Source: Azotobacter vinelandii CA
Lineage (GTDB): Bacteria; Pseudomonadota; Gammaproteobacteria; Pseudomonadales; Pseudomonadaceae
Direction: 5' to 3'
Assembly (NCBI RefSeq): GCF_000380335.1
Contig: NC_021149.1
Location: 558,001-622,000, forward strand
Length of the DNA stretch: 64,000 bases
In this document: in pieces, positions 10,396 through 18,670 of the stretch
Position numbering within the stretch: the stretch's first letter is position 1
Layout of the letters: each line of letters starts with the position of its first letter
Notes under the pieces: model-generated
The model's database searches: none
Told to the model about the DNA's origin: nothing
What the model saw: the letters and a program-made list of their open reading frames with translations, nothing else
Program-made: the position numbers and the translations under genes

Positions 10396-11118
10396 TCAAA
10401 GCGAGTGCTGGACTGCGCGGCGCGCCCGCTGCCAGCGGGCGGCCCGCTCGCCCAGTTCGGCCATGTTGTCGAGGCCCGTGCGCCGGGCGCGGTTGAACAG
10501 GATCAGGGCGATTTCGGCGGTGGCCAGGGCGTCGGCCGCAGCGTGGTGGCGCCGGGACATGTCCAGGCCGAAATACTGTATCCACTGGTCCAGGCCGCCC
10601 GGATGGACGAGGGCCTCGGGGAACAGCATGGGTGCGAGATCGGCGACGTCGAGGAAGGGGTGGCGCAGCCTGTAGCCCAGCTCGTCCTTCAGCGCGCGGC
10701 CCAGCATGCGCTGGTCGAAGGGGGCGTGGAAGGCGAGGAACACGCAGTCGCCGGCATATTCCATGAAGCGCAGCAAGGCTTCGGCCGGCGCGGTGCCGAC
10801 GGCCAGGGCGCTGGGCGCGATACCGTGGATCAGCACGCTTTCGGTCACGCTTTTCAGGCGCCGCCGCAGGGTGCACTCGAACTGCCGGGAGAGGTCGATG
10901 GCGTCGTTCTCGATGAGCACGGCGCCGATCGACAGGACGACGTCGCGCTCGACGTTGAGGCCGGTGGTCTCCAGGTCGAGCACCACGAAACGCTGGGCGT
11001 GCAGCGGGCGGCTGTCCAGGTGCGGCGCCGTCGGCAGGCGGCGCAGGCGGCGCCGCTGGTCGTCGTCGAGCGGCGGCCTGTCGATGCCCAGGGAAGACAG
11101 GAAGGCGAACGGATTCAT
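10396..11118 (-). CDS. DnaQ-like 3'-5' exonuclease
   Basis: This 240-residue protein has the DEDDh exonuclease fold. Motif I is [11 protein letters not shown] (about residues 45-55), motif II centres on the aspartate in [12 protein letters not shown], and motif III is [15 protein letters not shown] with the catalytic His and Asp. It resembles polymerase III epsilon-type proofreading domains, but stand-alone pseudomonad versions of this type are normally encoded directly after the CBS/DUF294 protein. Here that partner gene ends at 12431, with the TnpB element in between. The start codon has a poor ribosome site (AAATCGG), consistent with loss of an original coupled start. Its exact role is unknown. 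Confidence 0.85.
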   Translation of the reverse strand: MNPFAFLSSLGIDRPPLDDDQRRRLRRLPTAPHLDSRPLHAQRFVVLDLETTGLNVERDVVLSIGAVLIENDAIDLSRQFECTLRRRLKSVTESVLIHGIAPSALAVGTAPAEALLRFMEYAGDCVFLAFHAPFDQRMLGRALKDELGYRLRHPFLDVADLAPMLFPEALVHPGGLDQWIQYFGLDMSRRHHAAADALATAEIALILFNRARRTGLDNMAELGERAARWQRARRAVQHSL

Positions 11119-11131
11119 CCGATTTGCGCGA

Positions 11132-11158
11132 GAACCCCCGTACTTTGAGTGCGGGGAG
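11132..11158. repeat. Left-end hairpin of the TnpB element (candidate)
   Basis: CCCCGTAC pairs with GTGCGGGG around a TTTGA loop, one G-T pair included. Its flanks (GAAC before, GAGGGATAG after) resemble those of the right-end hairpin at 12407-12426. Single-strand transposases recognise such hairpins. A second small GC hairpin (GGCGCCC/GGGCGCC) follows near 11170. Confidence 0.5.
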
Positions 11159-11250
11159 GGATAGCGCGGCGCCCGCAGGGCGCCCCTGTTCTCGCTGCCT
11201 CCTTCTCAGGTGGTTGCTATCTTTACATTAATTTGATTATTTTGTGAGAC

Positions 11251-12396
11251 ATGACAAAACGCGCCTACAAGTACCGCTTCTACCCGACTCCAGAACAAGC
11301 AGAACTGCTTGCCAGGACGTTCGGTTGCGTGCGTTCCGTCTACAATCGCATCCTGCGCTGGCGTACCGATGCCTTCTACCAGGAGCAGAAGAAGATCGGC
11401 TATACGGCGGCCAGCAGTCGCCTGACCGCGCTCAAGAAGCAACCGGAGCTGGCTTTTCTCAATGAAGTCAGTGCGGTGCCATTGCAGCAGTGCCTTCGCC
11501 ACCAGCAGGCTGCGTTCAAGAACTTTTTCGAGGGTCGAGCGAAGTACCCGGTCTTCAAGAAGAAACGGCACCGGCAGTCCGCCGAGTTCACCAGCTCGGC
11601 CTTCCGCTACCGAGACGGCAAGCTGTTCCTGGCCAAGTGCGACGAGCCCCTGGCGATCCGCTGGAGTCGGCCACTTCCTGGTGAGCCTTCCACGGTCACG
11701 ATTTCCCGGGACTCTGCAGGGCGGTACTTCGTCTCCTGCCTGTGCGAGTTCGAACCCGAGGCACTGCCCGTCACGCCGAAGACGATCGGCATCGACATGG
11801 GCATCAAAGACCTGTTCGTCACCAGCGAGGGCGAACGGATCGGCAATCCCCGCCATACGGCCAAATACGCCACCCGTCTGGCTAGGGCACAGCGTCGACT
11901 GAGCAAGAAGAAACTCGGCTCGGAGAACCGCGCCAAGGCCCGACTGAAAGTGGCCCGTATTCACGCCAAAATTTCCGATTGCCGAGCGGACAGCTTGCAC
12001 AAGCTGTCCCGCAGACTGATTAACGAGAACCAAGTGGTCTGCGCTGAAACCCTTGCCGTGAAGAATATGATCCGCAATCCGAAACTGAGCAAAGCCATTG
12101 CCGATGCGGGATGGGGCGAATTGACGCGCCAGATCCAGTACAAAGGTGAATGGGCCGGTCGGCAGATCGTCCAGATCGACCGCTGGTATCCCTGCTCGAA
12201 ACGCTGTGCCTGCTGCGGGCATATCCTTGAGCGCCTGCCGCTGGATGTTCGCCGCTGGAGTTGCCCGGAATGCGGAACCGAGCATGACCGCGACGTGAAC
12301 GCCGCGATCAACATTAAAGCCGCCGGGCTGGCGGTGTTAGCCCTTGGAGAGAACGTAAGCGGCATGGGTCAAGTATCCGTGTCCTGTTCTCAGTGA
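11251..12396 (+). CDS. tnpB: TnpB RNA-guided nuclease of an IS200/IS605-type element
   Basis: This 381-residue protein is a compact TnpB (OrfB), the ancestor type of Cas12. TnpB uses a guide RNA from the element's right end to cut DNA next to a short target motif. It begins with the typical KRAYKYRFYPTPEQAELLA helix-turn-helix region. The RuvC catalytic acids are visible as Asp in TIGIDMGIKDL, Glu in VCAETLAVKNM and Asp in HDRDVNAAINIKAAG. The zinc ribbon is intact (CSKRCACCG and WSCPECG). The gene looks full length and unbroken. No tnpA is linked. The expected guide RNA would overlap the 3' end of this gene and run through the right end into flanking DNA from 12435. Confidence 0.93.
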   Translation: MTKRAYKYRFYPTPEQAELLARTFGCVRSVYNRILRWRTDAFYQEQKKIGYTAASSRLTALKKQPELAFLNEVSAVPLQQCLRHQQAAFKNFFEGRAKYPVFKKKRHRQSAEFTSSAFRYRDGKLFLAKCDEPLAIRWSRPLPGEPSTVTISRDSAGRYFVSCLCEFEPEALPVTPKTIGIDMGIKDLFVTSEGERIGNPRHTAKYATRLARAQRRLSKKKLGSENRAKARLKVARIHAKISDCRADSLHKLSRRLINENQVVCAETLAVKNMIRNPKLSKAIADAGWGELTRQIQYKGEWAGRQIVQIDRWYPCSKRCACCGHILERLPLDVRRWSCPECGTEHDRDVNAAINIKAAGLAVLALGENVSGMGQVSVSCSQ

Positions 12397-12406
12397 ATTG
12401 GGAATC

Positions 12407-12434
12407 CCCTTCCTTCAGGGAGGGGAGCAGTCAA
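12407..12434 (+). repeat. Right end of the TnpB element with hairpin and TCAA
   Basis: CCCCTTCC-TTCA-GGGAGGGG forms a stem with one G-T pair, followed by AGCAGTCAA. The layout GAAT-hairpin-GAGCAGTCAA is typical of IS200/IS605-type right ends. The last bases TCA (12431-12433) are also the stop codon (TGA on the minus strand) of the DUF294 gene. Confidence 0.7.
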
Positions 12435-14368
12435 AGCTGGTATCGCACGCTCAGTCGGCTCTGCAGGCGCTGCGCCTGGCGGAAGGACTCCCGCAGTATG
12501 CGCTGGTCGAGGCTGTTGAGGGTATCGGGGTCGAGGCGGTTGCCGAGCGGGCGGCCTTCGTGCTGCTGGCGTTGGTGGTGCTGCATGCGCATCAGTTGGA
12601 TGAAGTGGTAGGCCTCCTCGTAGGATGCCGCGTCCTTGGGATCGATCACCCCCCTGGCCGCCAGTTGCCGGAAGCGTTCGAGGGTGTTGCTGTCGTGGAT
12701 GCCGTTGGCCAGGGCGAGGATGCGCGCGCCGTCGACGAAGGGCGTCAGGCCTTCCACCTTGAGGTCCAGGGTGTCCTTCTCGGCGCCGTGGCTGGCCACC
12801 ACGAAGTCGCGCAGGAAGCGGCCGATCGGCGGTCGATGCTGCATGGCGTTGGCGGCCATCATGCGCTGGAACAGGGCGTTGTCGGCGATCATTTCCAGCA
12901 GGTCGTCGAGCAGCTCGCGGCAGTGTCGGGTCGGCCCCCAGACCGGGCGCAGGTCGAAGAAGATGGTCGAGCGCAGCAGGTTCTCGGCGCTCGGCGACTG
13001 GATGATGCCGCCGAAGCGACGCAGCCACTCCTGGCGCGACAGGCAGAGTTCGGGGTTGCCGGCCATGACGTTGCCCTTGCACAGGCTGAAGCCGCACGCA
13101 TCCAGCGCCAGGTTGATCTCGCGGGCCAGCGGCAGCAGGCGCTGGCGGATGGTCTCGGCCTCGGCCTGGCCGGCTGCCTCGAAGAGGATGCCGTTGTCCT
13201 GGTCGGTGTGCAGCGTCTGCTCGCGACGCCCCTCGCTGCCGAACGCCAGCCAGGTGAAGGGCACGCCCGGATCGCCGTGCTTTTCCAGCATCAGCTCGAT
13301 CACCCGGCTCACGGTGTGGTCGTTGAGTTGGGTGATGATATGGGTCAACTGCGCCGGGCTGGCACCGTGGGCGAGCATGTGGTCGATCAGCCGGGCGATG
13401 TCGCCGCGCAGGGCGGCCAGGGCGGCCACGCTGCCGGCGCTGCTGATGGTGCGCGCCAGGTGCACCAGGTCGACGCGCTGCAGGGAGAACAGGTCGCGCT
13501 CGGAGATCACCCCCACCAGGCGGTCGTTCTCCACCACGCAGATGTGCGCGATGTGCCGCCGGGTCATGGTCAGCGCGGCGTCGAAGGCGGTGGCCGAGGG
13601 CGGCAGGCGGGCCGGGTCGCGGACCATCAGTTCGTCCAGCGGCTGTTCGAGGTCGCCGCTACCCTCGGCGATCACCTGGCGCAGGTCGCGCAGGGTGAAG
13701 ATGCCGACCGGGAACTCGGCCGCATCGACCATCACCAGGCTGCCGACCTGGTGCTCGTTCATCAGCCGCACCGCCTCGCGCAGGCTGGTGCCGCCGGTGC
13801 AGAAGACCGGGCGGCGCGCGGTCAGTTCGCCGAGGCGGGTATCCAGCGAGTACTGCGCGCCGAGGGTTTTCGCGGCCTTGAGCTGGACCTGCTGGTTGAC
13901 CAGGTCGAGCAGGCTGCTGACTCCGCGCAGGGCGAAGTCGCGGAACGGGTCGGAGTCGGTCAGCAGCCTGGCGAAGGCCTGGCGTTCGAGGAGCAGGCAG
14001 AAGCTGTCCTCGGCGGCGATGTAGTCGGTGCGGGTCGGCCGCTCGCCGACCATCGCCGCCATCGGGAAGCATTCGCCCGGAGCGATCTCCATGGTGGTGT
14101 CGATGCCGTTGCCGGAGAGGCTGGGACGCTGGCCGAGGACATGGCCCTGCTTGACGATGTGCAGGTGCTCGACCCGCCCGTCCGCCGGCTTGACGATGGA
14201 GTCGCCCGCCGCGTAGAAGCGCAGCCGGCAATGTTCCACCAGATAGGCCAGATGGCCGCTTTCCATCTGGTCGAACGGCGGGAACTGGAGGAGGAACTGC
14301 ATGGTGCCCTGGATGTTCTGCATGACTGCGGTCTTGCCGGCTTCGGCGAAAGCGTCCGTCTTGCTCAT
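12431..14368 (-). CDS. Cyclic-nucleotide-binding/CBS/DUF294 nucleotidyltransferase-like protein
   Basis: This 645-residue cytoplasmic protein has four parts: a cNMP-binding-like domain (about residues 20-140, with IAPGECFPMAAMVGE), a CBS pair (about 165-285, with LVMVDAAEFPVGIFTLRDLR and VVENDRLVGVISERDLF), a DUF294 nucleotidyltransferase core with GSEGRREQTLHTDQDN (about 370-390), and a C-terminal helical DUF294_C region. It is usually proposed to be a signal-responsive nucleotidyltransferase. GGAGAAC lies upstream of the ATG at 14368. The protein ends at YQL; its TGA stop falls within the terminal TCAA of the TnpB element. The probable operon partner, the DnaQ-like exonuclease, is now beyond the insertion. 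Confidence 0.85.
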   Translation of the reverse strand: MSKTDAFAEAGKTAVMQNIQGTMQFLLQFPPFDQMESGHLAYLVEHCRLRFYAAGDSIVKPADGRVEHLHIVKQGHVLGQRPSLSGNGIDTTMEIAPGECFPMAAMVGERPTRTDYIAAEDSFCLLLERQAFARLLTDSDPFRDFALRGVSSLLDLVNQQVQLKAAKTLGAQYSLDTRLGELTARRPVFCTGGTSLREAVRLMNEHQVGSLVMVDAAEFPVGIFTLRDLRQVIAEGSGDLEQPLDELMVRDPARLPPSATAFDAALTMTRRHIAHICVVENDRLVGVISERDLFSLQRVDLVHLARTISSAGSVAALAALRGDIARLIDHMLAHGASPAQLTHIITQLNDHTVSRVIELMLEKHGDPGVPFTWLAFGSEGRREQTLHTDQDNGILFEAAGQAEAETIRQRLLPLAREINLALDACGFSLCKGNVMAGNPELCLSRQEWLRRFGGIIQSPSAENLLRSTIFFDLRPVWGPTRHCRELLDDLLEMIADNALFQRMMAANAMQHRPPIGRFLRDFVVASHGAEKDTLDLKVEGLTPFVDGARILALANGIHDSNTLERFRQLAARGVIDPKDAASYEEAYHFIQLMRMQHHQRQQHEGRPLGNRLDPDTLNSLDQRILRESFRQAQRLQSRLSVRYQL

Positions 14369-14510
14369 CGGTTGTTCTCCTGGCGGGCTGGATGTCCACC
14401 TTCGATTCTGACACGCGAGCGGTGGGCGCGGCGCCGTGGAGCGTGCCGCGCGGATTGACGGCGGACAGGGAAAGCGTGCTTTTCCGGCGGGCCTTGCGGC
14501 GCATCCGCAG

Positions 14511-14572
14511 GCAGAAAAGAGTGCGCCGCGCACCCGGTCTGCCGGGGAAACAGCAGGCCGGGTGCGCGGCGC
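14511..14572 (-). terminator. Strong intrinsic terminator after glcB
   Basis: Perfect 13-bp arms GCCGCGCACCCGG and CCGGGTGCGCGGC enclose a 21-base loop, and reading leftwards the stem is followed by CACTCTTTTCTG. It lies just past the glcB stop. Confidence 0.7.
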
Positions 14573-14577
14573 GGGGT

Positions 14578-14597
14578 GGAGCGCCGGTCGGCGCTCC
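14578..14597. repeat. Perfect 9-bp hairpin between glcB and its terminator
   Basis: GGAGCGCCG and CGGCGCTCC pair around a 2-base loop. It lies between the glcB stop and the main terminator stem, giving a double-hairpin 3' end that may protect the mRNA. Confidence 0.5.
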
Positions 14598-14622
14598 GGG
14601 TCGGCATCCCTGCCGGAGGGGT

Positions 14623-16797
14623 TCAGAGAGCGTTCTTGGCCTTGAATTCGCGGCGGCGGCGGTGCAGCACCGGCTCGGTGTAGCCGTTGGGCTGCCTGGT
14701 GCCTTCGACGCACAGCTCGACGGCGGCCTGGAAGGCGACGCCGTCGAAGTCCGGCGCCATCGGACGGTACAGCGGGTCGCCGGCGTTCTGGCGGTCCACC
14801 ACCAGGGCCATGCGCTTGAAGGTTTCCATCACCTGCTCGAGGCTGCACACGCCGTGGCGCAGCCAGTTGGCGATGTGCTGGCTGGAGATACGCAGGGTGG
14901 CGCGGTCTTCCATCAGGCCGATGTCGTTGATGTCCGGGACCTTGGAGCAGCCGACGCCCTGGTCGATCCAGCGCACCACGTAGCCGAGGATGCCCTGGGC
15001 GTTGTTGTCCAGCTCCTGCTGGATCTCGGCGGCGCTCCAGTCGGTGTTCGGCGCCAGCGGGATGCTCAGGATGTCGTCCAGCGAGGCGCGCTTGCGCTTG
15101 GCCAGCTCCCGCTGGCGGGCGAACACGTCGACCTTGTGGTAGTGCAGGGCGTGCAGGGTGGCGGCGGTCGGCGACGGTACCCAGGCGGTGTTGGCGCCGG
15201 CCAGCGGATGGCCGATCTTCTGCTCGAGCATGGCGGCCATCAGATCGGGCATGGCCCACATGCCCTTGCCGATCTGCGCGCGGCCGGACAGGCCGGTGGC
15301 CAGGCCGATGTCGACGTTCCAGTTCTCGTAGGCCTTGATCCAGGTGGCGTTTTTCATCTCGCCCTTGCGGATCATCGGGCCGGCTTCCATGGATGTGTGT
15401 AGTTCGTCGCCGGTGCGGTCGAGGAAGCCGGTGTTGATGAACACCACGCGCTCGCGGGCGGCCTTGATGCAGGCCTTGAGGTTGACCGTGGTGCGGCGCT
15501 CCTCGTCCATGATGCCGACCTTGAGGGTATTGCGGGTCAGGCCGAGGACGCCCTCGACGCGGCCGAACAGCTCGTTGGTGAAGGCGACTTCCTCGGGGCC
15601 GTGCATCTTCGGCTTGACGATGTACACGGAGCCGGCGCGGCTGTTCCGGCGGCTGGTGTCGCCCTTGAGGTCGTGCAGGGCGATCAGGCCGGTGAACAGC
15701 GCGTCCTGGATGCCTTCCGGCACTTCGTTGCCGTCCTTGTCGAGGATCGCGTCGTTGGTCATCAGGTGGCCGACGTTGCGCACGAACAGCAGGGAGCGAC
15801 CGTGCAGGGTCAGGGCGCCGCCGCCCGCCGCGGTGTACTCGCGGTCCGGGTTCATGGTGCGGGTGAAGGTGCTGCCGCCCTTGCTGACCTGCTCGGCCAG
15901 GTCGCCCTTCATCAGGCCCAGCCAGTTCCGGTAGGCGATGACCTTGTCGTCGGCGTCGACGGCGGCCACCGAGTCCTCGCAGTCCATGATGGTGGTCAGG
16001 GCGGCCTCCATCAGCACGTCCTTCACGCCGGCGGCGTCGGTCTTGCCGATCGGGCTCTGCGGGTCGATCTGGATCTCGAAGTGGATGCCGTTGTGCTTGA
16101 GCAGCACGGCCTTGGGCGCGGCCGCCTCGCCCTGGAAGCCGACCAGTTGGGCCGGGTTCTTCAGGCCGGTGGCGCTGCCGCCTTCGAGGGCGACGACCAG
16201 CTTGCCGCCGTCGATGCGATAGCCGGTGGCGGCGGCATGGGAGGTGCCTTCCAGCGGTGCGGCCTCGTCGAGGAAGGCGCGGGCGAGGGCGATGACCTTG
16301 TCGCCGCGAACCTTGTTGTAGCCTTGGACTTTCTCGGCGCCACCCGCTTCGGGGATCGCGTCGGTGCCGTACAGCGCGTCGTACAGCGAGCCCCAGCGGG
16401 CGTTGGCGGCGTTCAGGGCGAAACGCGCGTTCATGATCGGCACCACCAGTTGCGGACCGGCCATGCGGGCGATCTCGTCGTCGACGTTCTCGGTGGTGGC
16501 GGCGAAATCCTCGGGTTCCGGCAACAGGTAGCCGATCTCCTGCAGGAAGGTCTTGTAGGCCACGGCGTCGTGGCCCTGGCCGGCACGGGCCCGGTGCCAG
16601 GCGTCGATCTTCGCCTGCAGTTCGTCGCGCTTGGCCAGCAGGGCGCGGTTCTTCGGCGCCAGGTCGTGGATGACATCGGCGGCGCCGGCCCAGAAGGCGG
16701 CGACATCGACGCCGGTGCCGGGGACGGCTTCGGCATTGATGAAGTCATACAGGACTTTGGCGACTTGCAGGCCGCCGACTTGAACGCGCTCGGTCAT
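14623..16797 (-). CDS. glcB: Malate synthase G
   Basis: This 724-residue enzyme condenses glyoxylate with acetyl-CoA to malate, supporting growth on glycolate, acetate and two-carbon units. Its length matches E. coli GlcB (723). Diagnostic stretches are [40 protein letters not shown], the metal and substrate region [19 protein letters not shown], and [11 protein letters not shown]. The C-terminal catalytic Asp region reads [17 protein letters not shown]. The start ATG at 16797 is the natural family start ([19 protein letters not shown]). It is alone in its transcription unit, with a strong double hairpin downstream. No glycolate oxidase genes are adjacent. Confidence 0.97.
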   Translation of the reverse strand: MTERVQVGGLQVAKVLYDFINAEAVPGTGVDVAAFWAGAADVIHDLAPKNRALLAKRDELQAKIDAWHRARAGQGHDAVAYKTFLQEIGYLLPEPEDFAATTENVDDEIARMAGPQLVVPIMNARFALNAANARWGSLYDALYGTDAIPEAGGAEKVQGYNKVRGDKVIALARAFLDEAAPLEGTSHAAATGYRIDGGKLVVALEGGSATGLKNPAQLVGFQGEAAAPKAVLLKHNGIHFEIQIDPQSPIGKTDAAGVKDVLMEAALTTIMDCEDSVAAVDADDKVIAYRNWLGLMKGDLAEQVSKGGSTFTRTMNPDREYTAAGGGALTLHGRSLLFVRNVGHLMTNDAILDKDGNEVPEGIQDALFTGLIALHDLKGDTSRRNSRAGSVYIVKPKMHGPEEVAFTNELFGRVEGVLGLTRNTLKVGIMDEERRTTVNLKACIKAARERVVFINTGFLDRTGDELHTSMEAGPMIRKGEMKNATWIKAYENWNVDIGLATGLSGRAQIGKGMWAMPDLMAAMLEQKIGHPLAGANTAWVPSPTAATLHALHYHKVDVFARQRELAKRKRASLDDILSIPLAPNTDWSAAEIQQELDNNAQGILGYVVRWIDQGVGCSKVPDINDIGLMEDRATLRISSQHIANWLRHGVCSLEQVMETFKRMALVVDRQNAGDPLYRPMAPDFDGVAFQAAVELCVEGTRQPNGYTEPVLHRRRREFKAKNAL

Positions 16798-17100
16798 GTT
16801 TGCCTCGTTTTCTGTTGGATTCCGGATCGCACCGGGACGGCGCCCGTTCGTTTTGTAGTGCGTTGCGCAGCATACTACATAAAGGCCGCGGGGAAAGCTG
16901 TGTTGCTGCGCGACCTACGACGAAAGTCAGACGGGGAAGTGCGGCGCTCGTGCGAAACGGCCGCGAGGCGCCGTCGTGCCTATACTTCGGGGAATGCCTC
17001 GTTCGCCTTGGCCACCCTCTTCGGAAAACGAGTCTGGCAGCCCGGCGCGTCCGCCGCCAACCGAGACGGGACGCGGATTCGCCAGCAGAAGGAGACGACT
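16798..17100. other. Divergent promoter region of glcB and the GcvR-like gene
   Basis: About 300 bases without a gene separate two divergent starts. The notable element is a spaced inverted repeat TGTAGT (16854-16859) and ACTACA (16874-16879). AAGGAGA near 17090 is the ribosome site for the rightward gene. I cannot assign firm -35/-10 boxes. Confidence 0.45.
16854..16879. promoter_or_regulatory. Spaced inverted repeat in glcB promoter region
   Basis: TGTAGT and ACTACA are 14 bases apart, 57-82 bases upstream of the glcB start. The spacing would suit a dimeric regulator. No specific regulator can be named from the sequence. Confidence 0.25.
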
Positions 17101-17619
17101 GTGGAGCATCTGGTACTGACGGTAATAGCCCGGGACAAGCCGGGACTGGTGGAGCAGATCGCCCAGTGCATCGCCGGGCATGGCGGCAACTGGCTGGAAA
17201 GCCGCATGGCGCGCATGGCCGGGCAGTTCGCCGGGATTCTGCGGGTGGCCGTGCCCGAGACGGCCCATGGCGATCTCGCCGCCGCGTTGCACGACCTGGA
17301 GAGCCAGGGCATCCGCGTGTTGCTGGCGCCGAGCGGCGACGAGCCGGCCAGCGCCTGGCGCCCGGTCCAACTGGAGCTGGTCGGCAACGACCGCCCCGGC
17401 ATCGTGCGCGACATCACCCGCCTGCTCGCCGAGCACGGCGTCAACCTGGAAAGCCTGGACACCGAGGTGGCGCCGGCGCCGATGAGCAGCGAGACGCTGT
17501 TCCACGCCCAGGCCCAGTTGGCGGTACCGATGGAGCTGTCGCTGGAGCAGTTGCAGCGCCGCCTGGAAACCCTGGCCGACGATCTGATGGTGGAGCTGAT
17601 CCTGCGTCCGGAGGATTAG
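17101..17619 (+). CDS. GcvR-like protein with two ACT domains
   Basis: This 172-residue cytoplasmic protein consists of two ACT-type modules: residues 1-80 (HLVLTVIARDKPGLVEQIAQ) and about 88-170 (VQLELVGNDRPGIVRDITRL). The RDKPG and NDRPG turns are the ligand-binding loops of ACT domains. It resembles the glycine cleavage repressor accessory protein GcvR, which binds amino acids and controls GcvA in E. coli. I chose GTG at 17101 because AAGGAGA stands 7 bases upstream. Its role in this organism is inferred from family only, and no gcv genes are nearby. It converges with dsbG, and the two stop codons share one hairpin. Confidence 0.75.
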   Translation: MEHLVLTVIARDKPGLVEQIAQCIAGHGGNWLESRMARMAGQFAGILRVAVPETAHGDLAAALHDLESQGIRVLLAPSGDEPASAWRPVQLELVGNDRPGIVRDITRLLAEHGVNLESLDTEVAPAPMSSETLFHAQAQLAVPMELSLEQLQRRLETLADDLMVELILRPED

Positions 17620-17635
17620 CCCGACCCGCGGGCTA
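17617..17635. terminator. Shared hairpin between convergent GcvR-like gene and dsbG
   Basis: TAGCCCG and CGGGCTA pair perfectly around a 5-base loop. The left arm begins with the TAG stop of the GcvR-like gene and the right arm contains the complement of the dsbG TAG stop. It may work as a compact two-way terminator, though the T-run is lacking. Confidence 0.45.
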
Positions 17636-18406
17636 CCGTGGCCCCATGATCTGCGCCAGCGCCGCTGCGTCCGGGGCGCCCTGCTGTTGCTGCAGACGGT
17701 CGCGTGCGTCCAGGTAGAAGATCGCCGGAGTCGCCATCGCGCCCAGGGCATTCATCAGTTCGAGGTTGTCTTCCAGGCGCTCGCCGATCCGCGGCGGGAT
17801 TTCCGCCAGTGCCTCGAGCGTGCTGGCCTTGCCGGCGCTTTCATGCTCGTGCAGCGCCTGTTCCGGCCGTTCGGCCGCGAGCAGCGCGGCGGCCTTGCCG
17901 GCGCTGTCGGCGCGCAGGATGCCGACCATGATGTGGCGCAATTGCACCTTGCCGGCCTCGACCCAGGGGCGGGCCTGCTGCCAGAACCGGGTGCAGTAGG
18001 GACAATTCGGATCGGAGAACAGGTAGACGATGCGCGGCGCCGCGGCGCTGCCGTCGGCGATCCAGCCGCTGCGCTCCATGCGTGCCCACATCTCCTTGCC
18101 CAGCGGTGCGTAGACCAGTTCTTCCAGTCGCGGCCCGGTCAGGTCCTGGCCCCGGGCGTCGAGCAGGTTGCCGATCAGCACGTGCTGGCCGTCGGGAGTC
18201 AGGTAGAGCGCCATGCCCTGGCCGTCGTAGCGGGCCGCGTAGCCCTTCAGGCCGCCCGGTGCCTCGAAGGTACCGATGATCTCGGCGCCGCGGGCCTTGG
18301 CCGCCTGGATCGGCGCCGGCAGTTCCTCGGCGCGGCTGGCCGCCGCCGACAGGCCCAGCAGGCCCAGGCCGGCCAGCAGGAGGGGAAGGCGCTCGAAACG
18401 CATCAT
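17633..18406 (-). CDS. dsbG: Periplasmic disulfide isomerase DsbG
   Basis: This 257-residue protein has a signal peptide (MMRFERLPLLLAGLGLLGLS, cleavage near SRA-EEL). A dimerisation domain is followed by a thioredoxin-fold catalytic domain with the active site DPNCPYCTRFW; CPYC is the DsbG type. The cis-Pro loop is in GAMATPAIFYLD. DsbG keeps single cysteines of periplasmic proteins reduced and corrects wrong disulfides, with electrons from DsbD. The ATG at 18406 follows GAGGA by 8 bases; a second ATG follows at once. It lies downstream of rarD on the same strand but with a 264-base gap, so it probably has its own promoter. Confidence 0.88.
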   Translation of the reverse strand: MMRFERLPLLLAGLGLLGLSAAASRAEELPAPIQAAKARGAEIIGTFEAPGGLKGYAARYDGQGMALYLTPDGQHVLIGNLLDARGQDLTGPRLEELVYAPLGKEMWARMERSGWIADGSAAAPRIVYLFSDPNCPYCTRFWQQARPWVEAGKVQLRHIMVGILRADSAGKAAALLAAERPEQALHEHESAGKASTLEALAEIPPRIGERLEDNLELMNALGAMATPAIFYLDARDRLQQQQGAPDAAALAQIMGPR

Positions 18407-18480
18407 GGCTGGTGTCCTCGTGCGGGAGAATGTGGAAAAGAATGTGCGGGCAAGCAATCCCCAGATCGGCTGGACAGTGC

Positions 18481-18489
18481 TGTGGATAA
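18481..18489. promoter_or_regulatory. DnaA box (exact consensus)
   Basis: TGTGGATAA is the exact reverse complement of the 9-mer TTATCCACA. A second exact copy lies 112 bases further on. Both are in the non-coding gap between rarD and dsbG. Confidence 0.5.
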
Positions 18490-18592
18490 CCTGGGGAGCC
18501 CGGCTGCCGTGCCAGGCGGAATGGGGTTTGCCGGGGAATGGGCAAAAAATGAGCAGCTTTTCGCCCTTGTGCACAGCGGGCGTGAACGTCTC

Positions 18593-18601
18593 TGTGGATA
18601 A
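18593..18601. promoter_or_regulatory. DnaA box (exact consensus), second copy
   Basis: TGTGGATAA is in the same orientation as the copy at 18481. A weaker related 9-mer (TTGTGCACA) lies just before it, near 18568. No AT-rich unwinding element or origin genes are adjacent, so this is not taken as an origin. Confidence 0.5.
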
Positions 18602-18670
18602 GCTTGGGACGACTCGCTGCAGGGCCGATGGCGCCTGGTCCGCGGCGGTTTGCGCGAAAAACGTACAGGT

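Larger units (their letters stand above)
11119..12434 (+). mobile_element. IS200/IS605-type element carrying only tnpB (ends approximate)
   Basis: The right end is recognisable: a hairpin with CCCCTTCC and GGGAGGGG arms (12407-12426) followed by TCAA at 12431-12434, the right cleavage tetranucleotide known from IS608. A similar hairpin (CCCCGTAC/GTGCGGGG with GAA before and GAGG after, near 11132-11158) lies close to the exonuclease start and is the likely left end; the exact left tip could lie anywhere in about 11119-11130. No TnpA transposase gene is present, so the element depends on one supplied in trans or is immobile. It sits between two genes that probably formed an operon. Confidence 0.7.

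Noticed and set aside
11223..11226. TTAC just before tnpB as the left cleavage site of the element
   Set aside because: The bases after it (to the tnpB start) hold no hairpin, which a left end needs; the hairpin near 11132 fits better, though this is not proven.
12398..14458. 686-codon plus-strand frame over the DUF294 gene
   Set aside because: The conserved cNMP, CBS and DUF294 motifs are on the minus strand; this frame is their shadow.
18407..18670. Replication origin
   Set aside because: Only two exact DnaA boxes, no AT-rich unwinding region, and no dnaA, dnaN or rpmH genes near.
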